DNA from: Scatophagus argus
Taxonomy: Eukaryota; Chordata; Actinopteri; Scatophagidae
DNA length: 64,000 bases
Assembly: GCF_020382885.2 (NCBI RefSeq)
Contig: NC_058511.1
Span: 7,161,501-7,225,500 of the forward strand
Reading direction: 5' to 3'
The notes under the pieces were generated by a model. It saw only the letters and a program-made list of their open reading frames with translations, made no database searches and was not told the DNA's origin. Shown one piece after another: positions 30,012 through 41,511 of the stretch; position 1 is the stretch's first letter, and the number at the start of each line of letters is the position of its first letter. Both the position numbers and the translations under genes were made by a program.

Positions 30012-31310
30012 CTGTTAAGAAAGAAAAAAGATCCAGAGGGAGAGTGTGAGAGGAAAAGGAAAATTTGAGGGGCCTTTATTGTCAGGAGCGACACATAGCC
30101 AGCTTTATATGCTATTTCATCTTGGCTTAACCTCTGTGTGATGCTCAGTTTGACCTTATATAAGTCACATCTATCTATCAATTCCCACAGCTGGTCTTCA
30201 CTTGAGATTTCAATGTGCTTTGGGTCATGTGAAGCTTCCCTCCAAATCACATTCAGCTTTTTATAATTTAAGCACGCATATGAGAAAAAACAGTCTTACT
30301 AACTACTCTCTGAATAGCAAGGCCATCTGTGAAAATCATCACAAGCCTGCCTCTCTGTGCCTTTGCACACATCACCATCAGATGTGAAAGCTGCCCCACA
30401 TCTCTGAGATGAGAAGTGCGTGAGGTGAATTGCTTGAGCTCTCATTGGTGCTAAAAAATAATTTAAAAAATTGTCCCCACAGGACCAGAAGTGAAAGTGG
30501 AAGAAATCACGAACAGTAGCCTGCTGTTATACTCACTCTTGATGTGGCGCTCCCGTCTTGGTGAGCAGCGTAAGAACAAAGAACATGAAAATGACAAACA
30601 CAGCAAGTCCAACCCAGAAGCCGATGACGATGGAGTCTGAAATGTCAAAGACAGAAGAGGAAGAGGCATTATTAAATCTTCATCTTGTTTTAGTGACTAA
30701 ATCCTTCTCCCTGCTGCTCCCTCTAAATTTAATTTCTCTCAGGGGCCCTGCGAGACCAAAATCTCAAACACTCAGTTGAAGTAAGCGTTCAGGATTTTCT
30801 CCTAAATTTGATTACAGCAGCCTATTTTGTCTGTATTTTCTTTGGTCCCATTAAGCTGCTTGTTCATTAATATTGGAGTGGGCTGTAAAGCGCCAGTGCA
30901 GGTGCTGCATGAAATATTGCTGCCAGATAATGTGTTTATTGAGATGCAGGTGGATCGTGTTACCCTTCAGCTGAAGCAATAAAGACAATGCAAGGAGTGC
31001 AATGTGCCGAGGGTCAAGGGATCATAATTAATTAACAGTCGTAAAGGTGTGTAGACTAGCCATGTTTCCTGACACGGACATGGCATGCACAAACGCGCAA
31101 TGACAGGCGCGCACACGCACGTTGCGCAAAGTGTAAGGCAGTAGAAGCTATGGGAAATTTCTCAGTAACGTATACAGTTGTGTTCAGCTTACATCTGTGC
31201 GCTTTGAGTCCCTCGAAAGACACGGGCTCTTCGTCGTCATAATATTCATACTGCCACACGTAGTCACTGCGACGTGCGCTGGTTTGGCTTCCGTTGTGGA
31301 AGTCGGACAT
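29522..31310 (-). CDS. mrap2: mrap2, melanocortin-2-receptor accessory protein 2
   Basis: Three coding exons (31193-31310, 30537-30636, 29522-30011) total 708 bases: 235 residues plus stop. MRAP2 is a small single-pass membrane protein that forms antiparallel homodimers, binds melanocortin and some other GPCRs, and tunes MC4R signalling and body weight. Seen here: an N-glycosylation sequon at Asn6; the conserved segment SDYVWQYEYYDDEEPVSFEG followed by LKAHRYSIVIGFWVGL; one membrane span at about residues 43-64 ending LTLLTKTGAPHQ; then conserved cytoplasmic motifs ESRSYFHFYINEE, FNIPNFVNLEHSS and GEDDLLYEPSVVLE. The middle of exon 3 is a variable Lys/Glu/Gly-rich insert. The gene points toward crybg1 and is head to head with ripply2. 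Ray-finned fish usually have two mrap2 paralogues; I did not decide which this is. Confidence 0.95.
30537..30636 (-). CDS. mrap2: mrap2 transmembrane exon
   Basis: 100 bases encoding the membrane helix (SIVIGFWVGLAVFVIFMFFV) and the start of the cytoplasmic part (LTLLTKTGAPHQ). Acceptor GACATTTCAG, donor GTGAGTATAA; phases agree with the neighbouring exons. Confidence 0.95.
31193..31310 (-). CDS. mrap2: mrap2 first coding exon
   Basis: Starts at ATG 31308-31310 (MSDFHNGSQTSARRSDYVW) and ends GLKAHR plus one base at donor GTAAGCTG. The start fits the family length. A possible acceptor (CTGTCATCAG) about 22 bases upstream of the ATG suggests a separate 5' UTR exon. Confidence 0.93.
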
Positions 31311-31331
31311 TTCAAACCGATTTTACGTACC

Positions 31332-34300
31332 CTGATGACAGAAAATAAGTGACATCAATCCAGCAAAGGACGCTTTATAAATGGATAATGTCACAATATC
31401 CGTAAAGTTTACAAACCACAATCTCCGGGGATGTGAAGCCTCTCAGTGTTGTTGAAAACAAGTCTGCTTGCCAGTGATTTTGGGGAATTCCGTGAACAAC
31501 TCCTCAGATGTTATGTCCGTCTTCCGGAATGTAACATCGTGCCAAAACGGAGACATACAGCAGACAAATTCATGGCTTTGCTTTACTGTTACGCAAAAAC
31601 TCCATCCATCCTCATGTAGGTCCTGGAAGCGAAGCAGCATCCTCACCGTCATCCAGCATCCTTTATACAGCTGGCTCACTCACTCACTCCCTGGGATCAC
31701 TCTGCAAAAGAAAAAATAAATAAATAAATAAATAAAAATAAATAAATAATCTTAACCAGTCGCTGACGCCGGTGGGGGTGGGGGATGCCAGACTCTCGGA
31801 TAACACGAAGAGGTGTTTATTGCCTGTTGTCATGTATGTAAGTATGTGAGCCGTAAATACTGCATGATAATTATGATACACGAAAACAGTCTACATATTT
31901 GCACACAAGACAGTCAAACAGCGTGAAAGTGTGAGGAAAAGGCGCATTTTGAAAAGCCATTTAGACTGAGGATACATGTGGGTAATGTTTGGGTAATAAG
32001 TCAGCCCTTTCCCCAGTCCACACAGTCCAGTGTTTCAGGGGTTACTGTATATGATGAACATACTGAAAATTAGAAATAAATGTTGAAATCCAGGGTATAA
32101 GACAGTGAATGGAAGCTACAAAGCTTTGCTTAAACCCAACCTGCCAATTACCTGCATGCACTTCGTCAAACCTCCCACTTACACTTCTGTTCTTCAAAAT
32201 CATACTAAATAATAATTTTAGAAGTTATGCATGATTACATTTTATAATATGGCATACATGGTTTTATATGTGAATAAATTAACCATAACCCAATTTTTAT
32301 AAAGCCTTGGAAACAACCTGATCTTCTATAATTAAATACATTTCAATTGCTAAAAATATGCCACACAAATAGCAGTTTCCAACAACACTAAAATTATTCC
32401 TGATCAGAAGAATTTCATAACCTCGGCTGTGATTCTGGGGGAAAATAACAAGAATCATAAAAGCTTTTGGCCACTGTGACAAAATCAGCCTTTCAGCCAA
32501 TCATAAACCTGAACTGCTGAGGTAAAACCCAAATCTGTTGTGAGCAGGAAGCGGCATCTCGAAATTCTCAGAAATGCCTTTGGGTTTATTTGTACATTTT
32601 GTGAAAATGAAAACCTCCATGTACAGTTTTATAATTCTAATTAGCCATCCACCAACAACATACCTCGTGACGAAGTATCTAAATGGCCTGACAATTTGCC
32701 ATCCTAGTGGAGCGAGGGGTTGCTGAATGGACGTAAACAAAGCAGCCGTGACTAATGGCTCCCAAATAACTTCCACTGGGGACAATTTGAAAACGTGAAG
32801 ACATTTCTGCTCAAGGCTGGAAATGTTTATTAAAATTCTAAAATACTACATCACAAAATGGCTACCTTTCATCCTTTGATAAATAATCATTCAGGCTTCA
32901 TTAGGAGTCCTGCATTACTTAAATGTCTGAAGTACCTCTTAAACAGAGCCACTCAAGGCATCCTTTCATTCACTGATGCTCCATGATGAATTTTCCACAT
33001 CATAAAATTACATTCATCAGAGGGATCGCAAATACATTAAAATCTTGATTTGTAAAAACTGTCTCTCACGGCGGTGAAGGAGAGCGGCAGCAGAGGAACC
33101 TGTGATTTGTCGATACAGAAGGCTCACAGGCGAGCAGGTCCAGATTAGGTCCAGATTAAGGTTAAGGTTCAAGTTCAGGTTGCAGAAACTCAAAAGTAAC
33201 AAGAAAGAAGCAAGAAACCAACATGACTGAATACCCTTTGTATACTCTCCTGTGTTGGAATGAGCTCAGTGCAGAACTACAGCGTGAATAATGTGTTGTT
33301 GTCTTTCGTACATTTGCTGGTGCTTTGAGAGCATCCCTGGCCCAAAACGTGCTTCAGGTGCCTCGTGCTTGGCAGAGCCCGTGTTGTTTTTGGCTACCAA
33401 CGCAGCCCTCATCAAACACGCTCTTGTTCTAGATCCTTCAAATTAAAGCCACTGTTTGTAAGATTTGAAAGTTCCTCATTCAGCAACATCTGGTGGTAGG
33501 ATGAAGAACAACACTTCGACAGACAGGATGTTAATATTGGAAAATTTTGCAAAACCCGGGATTATGTTGATGCCTTTTTTGGTGCCATGCCAACAGTTTC
33601 CAATTGATTTCTAAAACGTCACACTGCACATGGCAAATGGAGTATGGTTAAGATGAAGAAAAGATTGCAATAACAACTATAGATATGGTGGAGGTTTGTC
33701 AACTAAAATACAAAAAAGCAGGCAAACTGCTGGATTGTGATCGAACACAAACTCCTGTCTGAACGCTGTACATGCTTATGGACCACTTGGATCACGAAAC
33801 TCATACTTACCACTTTGGCACTGCGTTGCTGCTGAACGCTGACATGCTGACACTGTATATAAATAGCGACAAGTTGCATTGTCTCAAATATACATAATTC
33901 ACAGGGATGCTGTACTGGGCAGAGGGCCAACCCAGGAGCACAGAATAAATGGAATGAACAGACTGCTTAGATTTCGACTGGGAAGCGTATGCCATCATAT
34001 GAAAGACATTAATCATGTATAAAGTTACACTACAAGTAAATGCAGGAGAGTGGTTTACTTGGAGCTTGGATACTAGAGTCAGGCTCTGTGCTCTGTGAGA
34101 ATATTCATCACATCCAAATAATTAGTTTTGAATGAATGAATTACTCACAGTCATGAATCAGACCGTGTTCCCAACCCGTGAGTGTCTTTTTTGTCTCTAG
34201 ATGACATCAGCACCTCTTTCTAGTCCCTCCGCTGCTCAGCTGAAGGATGTAAAATAAGCTATACAATGCAATAGAAACAGAAAGAACATAAGCTTTTGAA

Positions 34301-34948
34301 GTGAATTCCTGTCTACAGCAGATATTACCCTTGGGGCCCAGACCTTTGCAAAAGAAAAAAAACAAAATATGTTATCAGAGAATGAATCACAAATGTCACA
34401 CAGTAGTCATATAAAAGCGGAAAAAAAACACTACTAGATTAAAAACATTTACTAAATTCATTTACTGGTCTGAATTCATTTTATCAAATGCTGGAGGGGC
34501 AGTAAAGATTACATCAAAGTGTGCTGCCTGCAGTATTTTTTATATTCATCTGCAGATCAATTATGCATATTTCAATTAAAGCAACCAGTTCCTCAAAGCC
34601 GTCCCACAGGGTTTGCTTTCGCCTTTTATTCTTTGGGTTGCTGCTTTGTTCTTGTGGTTGTGGTCATGGGGAGATGATGTGCTTTGCTGTTTTTTCACAC
34701 TGAATGTTGCAAGAGCTTTGATCAAAAGAAATGTGTCCAGTGGTAGCTCGCAGCTTAACGGTCAAAGCACTTGTGAGTGAGAACTGAAAACTCTTTGTTC
34801 CGTCAACACACCTGATACGTGCCAAATGCAATTAGTATAACAAATGTAAAGCAGATCCCTCCCTGAGCTTTGCCTTCTGTACTGCATTCTGTATTTAATA
34901 ACTGTGTATTTCAAATGGACTTTTGGATGAAATGACTTTTGACTGTCG
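31332..34948. other. mrap2 5' flank and intergenic
   Basis: This holds the presumed mrap2 promoter and any 5' UTR exon, neither of which I could fix. An (AATA)n run lies at 31711-31750. A short degenerate GGTTMA/GGTCCAGATTA repeat is at about 33139-33180. No exon of CYB5R4, which I recall as the human neighbour, was recognised. Confidence 0.5.
31711..31750. repeat. (AATA)n microsatellite
   Basis: A tandem AATA run with one interruption, upstream of mrap2. Confidence 0.85.
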
Positions 34949-35210
34949 CACTGTCGCCTCATAGCAAGAGGGTTCCAGTTTCGAATCCCGGTCTGGGTCC
35001 TTCTATGTGGAGTTTGCATGTTCTCCCTGTGCCTGCGTGGGTTTTCTCCGGGTTCTCCGGCTTCCTCCCACAATACCAAAAACATGCACATTAGGTTAAT
35101 TGGCTACTCTACATTGTCCCTAGGTGTGAGTGTGAGAGTGTGTGGTTGTCTGTCTTTGTGTGTCGGCCCTGCGATTGACTGGCGACCAGTCCAGGGTGTA
35201 CCCCGCCTCA
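34949..35210 (+). mobile_element. L2-type LINE (or derived SINE) 3' fragment
   Basis: The segment contains the well-known teleost interspersed string: CACTGTCGCCTCATAGCAAG, then TTCGAATCCCGGTCTGGG, GTGGAGTTTGCATGTTCTCC, CCACAATACCAAAAACATGC, GATTGACTGGCGACCAGTCC, AGGGTGTACCCCGCCTCA. Such tails are common in fish genomes and usually assigned to L2-like LINEs or SINEs sharing their tail. The copy is truncated at both ends. The TTCGAATCC string resembles a tRNA B box but no tRNA fold is present. Confidence 0.8.
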
Positions 35211-37571
35211 TGAGTCATGTTTCTGTCCACCAAGAGAATATAGTATTATACATTCACTCTGTTTTAGCTCTCGTTTGGAGCTCTACCATGTCCAAGGTAG
35301 CTTTCAGTGAGGAGTTTTTTGTTAGCTTTGTGTAATAGGTAGTAATACAGATATCAGATGTTACATAGTGAGCTCAAATATTATGCTCCGACCTTGTTTT
35401 TAACCAACCCAGGACTAAGTTACATTATTAAAATGTACCTTACTTGAACTAAGTTAACCTCAAAGTAGGCAGTAGGAAGTATAGAATTTGAATTGCAGTG
35501 TGAAGGGCAGGTTTCTGCGTAGCTCTCTGGCACAGTGTGGTCATCTCATGTACAATGTTCAACATGTCACTGACCTCTCTGAAGACCCAGAGCCAGAGTT
35601 TGCAAGGTGAGACCATGCTGGAAAGACCTGCAGACCTCTGATGCATGTCAATGACCCTGACCACTGGCTGCTGCACTCTCTGACTCACCACTGCAGGTCC
35701 TGTCAATTGGAGTCATGTTGAGATTCAGCTCGATTTAACATTTCATCCACCGGCTGAACCCAGAAATTCTTCACCCCAAATAAATACACACACAAAAAAA
35801 ATGAAACAAGAAGAGCGCTGGTTGCATTTTTCAACTTTTCATTCGCCATTCCATTTTCCTCTGTTTCTCACTCCTTCATCAATACACCAAGTGTGTGTGT
35901 GTGTGTGTCCAGTCCTGCTATGTGCCAATGCATTTTTCCAATGTTGCTTCTTGTTTACGTTCTTATCCTTCATTCGCCCAGTAAAATTCTGGGCACATAG
36001 CTTTAAAGCTTCTACCACCCACCACTCAAACTGCTCTGAATCTGTCCATTTGAGAGCATTCAAAATAGAAAAGATCAAATATTCATAAGTTCTGCATCAG
36101 CATTGTTGCTACGTGCAAAGCATAATTCTGATGTTGCTTAGATAAATGTATGATTTCCTCACCGACAGTGAAGTCTTATCCTCAAGATGCTGCAGACCAG
36201 CTGAGCTCTCTTTATCTGTCTTGTTTTGTCTTTAAATGTCTGCCAAAATCCAGCCTTTCTCCTGAGGAGAAAAAGATATGTGCACTGTCCTTCATTGCAT
36301 CCTAATTCCCTTATGCGTCTGCTGCTGGGTTTGTTCTCACTTTTAAACGCTGCAGAAGAACTTTTTAAATCTCCACAGGCCTGAATTCACAAAGTCTGGG
36401 AAACCGAGGCTTCTTTGTTGCACATACACTTTCCCATGCAGCACAAATGTAAACTCTTTCCGTTCAGCAGACAATCTTTCCCTTCTTTCACTCTGTAAGA
36501 TCACCCGTAAAGTCTCTCTCTTCTCCTTTTGTCATCTGAATAGACTCCCACAAGTGATACTTTTCAGTCCATCGGCTGTGATGGATGAGCCTTCCCAATC
36601 TGTTTTTGTCAGCGTAAACCCAATACCTTGCTGCACATTGATCAGTCACAGGAGTGAATCCAGAGTTAAAAAACATGCTAATGGCGCTAACAACTCAGCA
36701 TTATAGCGTAAGTTCTCTGTAATATTGTAGATCCATATTTCTATGTAATATAGCCTCCCTGACTGTGTTACCATTGCATGTATACTTGATTGGCTTATTG
36801 ATTTATGCTTCATGATTTGCAGTTGTTGTTTCTTTTCTCTGAACTCAGTCTGCTTCTGTTTACGGTGTACTTTTATCTCATCAGAGTGTTTCCAAGGTAA
36901 CCCTCAGTACTTCAATTAAACCGGGATGTAGACCAGTCTGACCTGGTGCATATCTATTCTCAGAACATAACTCAGTCCACAGAATACCCACGTCAACACT
37001 CACAGACCCTGATGACACAGTCCATCATGACCTTGCATGTCAGCTGCAAAACTTTGCGTCGGAGATCGATCTTATAAGTGATAGCAAACCACCAGATAGT
37101 TGAACTGTAGCTCGTTCAGATTGAGGATCTGAATACCAAACAGGTTTGATTAAACTGCCAGTGGACACCTGATGGATGAGCAGTGTGCTGTTTTTCTTAC
37201 AGCTCAGTTGTTATTAAGCCTGGTGCCCTGGTGGTCATTTGGTATTCTGCAAGCATAATTCATGCAAGAAATGCTCTCTTAAGAATTGTAATGCCCCCAT
37301 CTGGGGTGGTAGAAGCACAACACAAAAGTTAATAGGTCGTTCCTTCTATGGTCTGCAAAGTCTGAGCACTGAATTGCGGTTAAAGGGAAATAATTAAGTA
37401 GTACAAACAAACAAAACAAACCTAACTTCCCGGGATAAAGCAAAACAGGGGAAAACAGTGTCTAACAGTAACTTTGTGGAAAAATAATTATATATTTTTT
37501 AACAGATACTTTCATCGATCTAACTCGGGCACAAGGCCTAACAAGACCTCAGAGACAAAACAAAAGGGTTA

Positions 37572-37607
<36 letters not shown>

Positions 37608-39857
37608 GCCACACAAAACTCGGGCCGTAACAGGAGTTACATGCTCGTAGCAGGACGGTGCAGAGTATGAAGATATCATTATTATATGTTTTTGTGTCCA
37701 GGATGAACTCAAATTTTAACTGATGACTAAATAATGAACTTGTGTTCATTTTGGGAACACATTTAAATTAGTGACTTACGGTGATAGTGTAAAAAGTAAA
37801 AATAAAAAGACGAGGCTTTACTGAATGGACTATGGGAAAATTTTGTTATTTGCTGTTTGCTGTTGCCATGGATTATTTGAGCATAAGAAAGGAGTCTGAA
37901 TGACTTGGGCGAGAGGAGGGAATAGGATCTATGAATAATAAGCCAGAGAAAAAGAAAAGCAAAGTGGAAATGAGACAAAAGTGGGGCAATGGAAGCTGCG
38001 CAGGTTTTATGAGGGAAGGCCTATGAAAAGGGGTCTCGCTTAAATTCAATGGAAATTAAAAAAAAATGAACATCTCAAATATACAGACATCTTCCTGGTA
38101 TTAAGCTGCAACCTCTTCTTTTTCTCCTTATAATCCAAAACTGAAGATCTGTCAGCTGGTTCTCTTTATTTCCATCTCATCTTTTGTTAATGATTTACAC
38201 TTGACAGAGGAAGCCAATAAGGGTTAAGGGTGTTTTTTGCTTGGTTACCAGAGCTCTCCATGGTGGATGTCTTTTAAATTTAGTCCAATTCCTGCGTGTG
38301 TGTGTGTGTGCACGCGCAAGCTGACTGTATTCTGCTGTATTCTCCAGGTTCTTGGCAGGGAATTTCAATTTTGCTTCATTCAGAGCTGACAGGGGGCCTC
38401 ACATTTTCTGCCTCTGCTTCTTTTGTGGTCACTGCAATGTTCAAAACATACGAGGTACATCTGTTTGATAAAGAAAAAAAAAAAAGCCTGAAAGCATCGA
38501 GCTCTCCTACCCAGATTTACACAACTGTACTGTTTGTTCTGGTGTGTATAATTTGTCCTTTCGTGAACATGTAGCTTGTGTGTTTGAACAGCATGAACAT
38601 GTCTCTGTATGTCTGTACTGTTGTAACACAAAGTATAGAAAAGGGGCAACTCGCATAAAAAGAAGCAGCAAAGCACAGTATCCAATTATCTCCAGAAAGG
38701 AAAACGAGACAGAGAGAGAGATGGACTTTATTAATGCCAAGCTCTGGCTGCTGCTCCCTGGAGACTAATGTTGTGATGTGCGTGGAGCTAGCTGTCAACG
38801 AAATTAAATGCTGGTCATGCACAGTTCACTGACACCCTCACTGTAGGCCCACTATGTTTTTTACGAGTGATGCTCGCAAATGTAGCAGCCGTTAGCTCGG
38901 AGTGAAATCAGATGAAAACACACACACACGTACTCGTGTCTTTAAGGGGAAAGCTGTGTGCTCTCAGTTTTTGGGCGGGTGTTTCTCAAACTAATGTGTG
39001 TGAGATAACACCTCCAAATTAACAATTCATGCCGATATGTGGCCCCACACTGCCCCCTACTGGTGCCGTGGGGAGAGACACTTCACGTATTTTATTGAAA
39101 GAGTGGGACTAATTAAATCAGCGGATTAAGGAGGATATTTGTGGCAGCTCCTATAGGAGGTGCATGCTATTAATATGATTAGGTTTTCCATCGGGGGGGG
39201 TGATGCTTTACATCTGCTAAAGTGCAGCCATTAGCCCCGCTCCTGCTGCGGTGCGACACAAAAGGCTGCACGGCGCGTGTCGACGCCTCCACACATGCAC
39301 ACGAGCCTCCCTCCATCATCTCACCCAGCAGGCGCGACAGTAGGGCACGTGTTTGTTCACACCTCACACACAAATGGCTGCACAGACGGAGATACGGAGA
39401 TGCTGAAAGGTGAAGGGGTCGAAGAGTTCAACTTTTGTTTTTAATCAACAGGAGTGTAACTAAACATACTTTTATTTTAAATTTGCGTTCATGGCGCTTA
39501 TTCTTCTTGTCTGTGTTTATTGCTTCTTATGCGATGTAGTCTTTTTATTGCTTCTATCTCTTTTATTTGGTCCGTATGAATATTTTGTCGTTGGCATCTG
39601 GCATCTGTTGTCTTCTTGTTTTGATTTAATCTGAACTTTGTCTTTATCTGGTCTTGTTTCTGTTTGACTTAACTGTTTGGCTTTCTGTTGGTGTCGTGTC
39701 TTCCTTTTGCTTCGTCTGTCAAGGCAAACTCGGTGTATAAACAGAGTTATTGTGATCAAACTGACCCTTTACTCCATTTTGAATTTAAACACGTGACATT
39801 ATTAAATGGGACAGACACATTAAAATAATATCTTACATTATACTCGTCAACACACAC
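35211..39857. other. intergenic between mrap2 and ripply2
   Basis: About 4.6 kb with microsatellites (TG at 35889-35909; CA at 37577-37604; TG near 38297-38312) and no recognised exon. A G-rich run sits at 39194-39202, next to a CpG-bearing stretch at 39230-39300. Confidence 0.5.
37577..37604. repeat. (CA)n microsatellite
   Basis: A pure CA run of about 14 units. Confidence 0.9.
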
Positions 39858-39859
39858 TA

Positions 39860-40423
39860 TATGGACCAAAGTATTCGGACAGACATATTATTGAATTCAG
39901 GTGTAGCATGGGGTTGGTTTTCAGGGTTTGGGCTCGGCCACTGACTTCCAGTGAAAGGAATCTTAATGCTTCAGTATACCAAGACATTTTGCACAATGCT
40001 ATGCTTCCAACTTTGTGACAACAGTTTGTTGAAGGCCATTTTCTATTCTAGCATGACTGTGGCCCAGTGCACAAAGCAAAGCTCCATAAAGACATGGTTG
40101 GATGAGTTTGATGTGGAAGGACTTGACTGGCTCACACAGAGTCCTGACCTCAACCCCATCCAATACCTTTGGGATGAACTGGAGGAAGATTGTGAGCCAG
40201 GCCTTTTTTCAACATCAGTGATCACAAATGCTCTACTGCATGAATGAACAACAACTCCAACAGAAACACTCCAAAATCTTGTGGAAAGCCTTCAAAAGAG
40301 TGGAAGCTGTTATAGCTGCGGGGGACTCCATATTAATGTCTGTGGTTTCAAAATGCGATGTCATCAAAGTCCCTGTTGGTGTAATGGTCGGGTGTCCCAA
40401 TACTTTTGATACTTTTGTCCATA
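39860..40423 (+). mobile_element. Tc1-type transposon relic, sense copy
   Basis: About 564 bases bounded by near-inverse ends (TATGGACCAAAGTATTCGGACA on the left half, matching TGTCCCAATACTTTTG plus GTCCATA on the right) and TA at both flanks (39858-39859, 40424-40425). Inside, a frame on the + strand encodes the C-terminal part of a Tc1-family DDE transposase: KTWLDEF, then QSPDLNPIQYLWDEL, followed after a frame change by VEAVIAAG. The copy is much shorter than a full element and frame-broken, so it is inactive. Confidence 0.85.
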
Positions 40424-40593
40424 TAGCATATGCATCGTGGATGCAGAGAGCAGGTAGTCCTACACTTTAACACTGTTTAATATCCCACCAAATAGACATA
40501 AACTGACATGTCACATGAAAACATGCTTCTAATAATCCTATCTTTCTCTAAACATGAGTTTTGTTCTACATTCAAATGTGGAACGAAAGTGAC

Positions 40594-40657
40594 CATATGG
40601 CTGGAGCTGCTGGAGTGTGACTTCGCACCTCAACACTGTGGCGCATGGAGACACTTG
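40594..40657 (+). promoter_or_regulatory. candidate ripply2 control sites (two E-boxes, one T-box-like half site)
   Basis: CATATG (40594-40599) and CACTTG (40652-40657) are E-boxes. TCGCACCT (40623-40630) is one base from a T-box half site on the reverse strand. Ripply2 is known to be switched on in the presomitic mesoderm by Mesp-type bHLH and Tbx6-type factors, so the cluster within 200 bases of the start codon is suggestive. Such short motifs are frequent by chance. Confidence 0.3.
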
Positions 40658-40701
40658 GGGACGCGTCAAAGCGCAATTTGGCACCGATTGCCGGGATCCT
40701 G

Positions 40702-40708
40702 ATAAATA
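40702..40708 (+). promoter_or_regulatory. candidate TATA-like box of ripply2
   Basis: ATAAATA lies 68-74 bases before the ripply2 ATG, which leaves room for a short 5' UTR of about 40 bases. Inferred from position. Confidence 0.35.
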
Positions 40709-40775
40709 GGAGGTTCCTGTCTTCGGTCACACATCCTCTGAGGACTTTACGCAGGACTGACCACTACAAGGAACC

Positions 40776-41325
40776 ATGGAGCCTAGCAATACCAACAGTG
40801 GATTAATTTCTGTTTTGAATGGAGACAGTGTTACGCAGCAGTCCGGCCCGATGTGGAGACCGTGGACCGGAGAGGACAAAACTGCCGCGAACAAGGTGAG
40901 TTTAGTCGACTTGAAGCCTCGAATGATTTTACATTTAAACTTGTGTTGTGTGAGGAACAGAAAGCCTAACAAGATCGCGTTGTTTTAACTTTCAGGCTCA
41001 TTTTATTCACGGAGACCTTTCTGTTGCAAACAACCCCAAAACTCCTCAGTTCATCCACCCAGTGAAGTAAGTAGAGTTCAAATGACCTTCAAATGAATGA
41101 TTTCGTCTCAGGTAGTTTCTTTGAAAGCGTGTCTTATTTATTGTTGTTCTCTTTTTCTTCAGGTTGTTCTGGCCGAAATCGAGATGTTTCGATTATCTTT
41201 ACCGGGACGCAGAAATGCTGCTGCGCAACTATCCGGTCCAAGCCACCATCTGCATGTATCAGGACTCCAGCAGTGATGAAGACAGCGATGACGAAGAGGA
41301 GGAGATGGAAAAGGAGCTGAACTAA
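40776..41325 (+). CDS. ripply2: ripply2, Groucho-recruiting somite segmentation repressor
   Basis: Three exons (40776-40895, 40996-41066, 41163-41325) total 354 bases: 117 residues plus TAA. Ripply proteins recruit Groucho/TLE corepressors through WRPW and bind T-box factors through a C-terminal Ripply homology domain. This shuts down Tbx6-dependent transcription when somite boundaries form. Seen here: WRPW at residues 27-30; the Ripply domain at about 58-97, including FIHPVKLFWPKSRCFDYLY, then RDAEMLLRNYPVQATICMY; and an acidic tail (DSSSDEDSDDEEEEMEKELN). Length and layout fit the family. Both donors are GTGAGT/GTAAGT; acceptors are AACTTTCAG and TTTTCTTCAG. The domain wording and flanking mrap2 (human 6q14 linkage) favour ripply2 over ripply1 or 3. 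It lies about 350 bases after a Tc1 relic. Confidence 0.94.
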
Positions 41326-41505
41326 AACGCGGCTCTCTGAAGCCTTTGAAGACGAGTTGTTGTTGCATAATGTGCTAATATATTTCTCTTAACTTATTTA
41401 CTGTAAATATATGTAAATACATCTTTTTTCATTTCTATACTGGAATGTAAAATTTAAGTTATTCCTTTAATATTTCTACCTCTTTTGTAATTTGCTGAAA
41501 ATAGC

Positions 41506-41511
41506 AATAAA
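41506..41511 (+). terminator. poly(A) signal of ripply2
   Basis: AATAAA about 180 bases after the ripply2 stop, in an AT-rich 3' UTR. This is the only good signal in the right place. Confidence 0.7.

Noticed and set aside
34975..35000. tRNA B-box-like string in the L2-type fragment
   Set aside because: No A box, anticodon stem or cloverleaf was found; the string is part of the common retroposon tail.
35449..35706. An 85-codon open frame on the - strand upstream of ripply2
   Set aside because: No recognised domain, no neighbouring exons and no splice pattern; possibly an old repeat.
39951..40470. Possible host gene from the transposase-like frames
   Set aside because: The frames are broken, truncated to the C-terminal part and enclosed by transposon ends; a second worn copy exists at 49351-49824.
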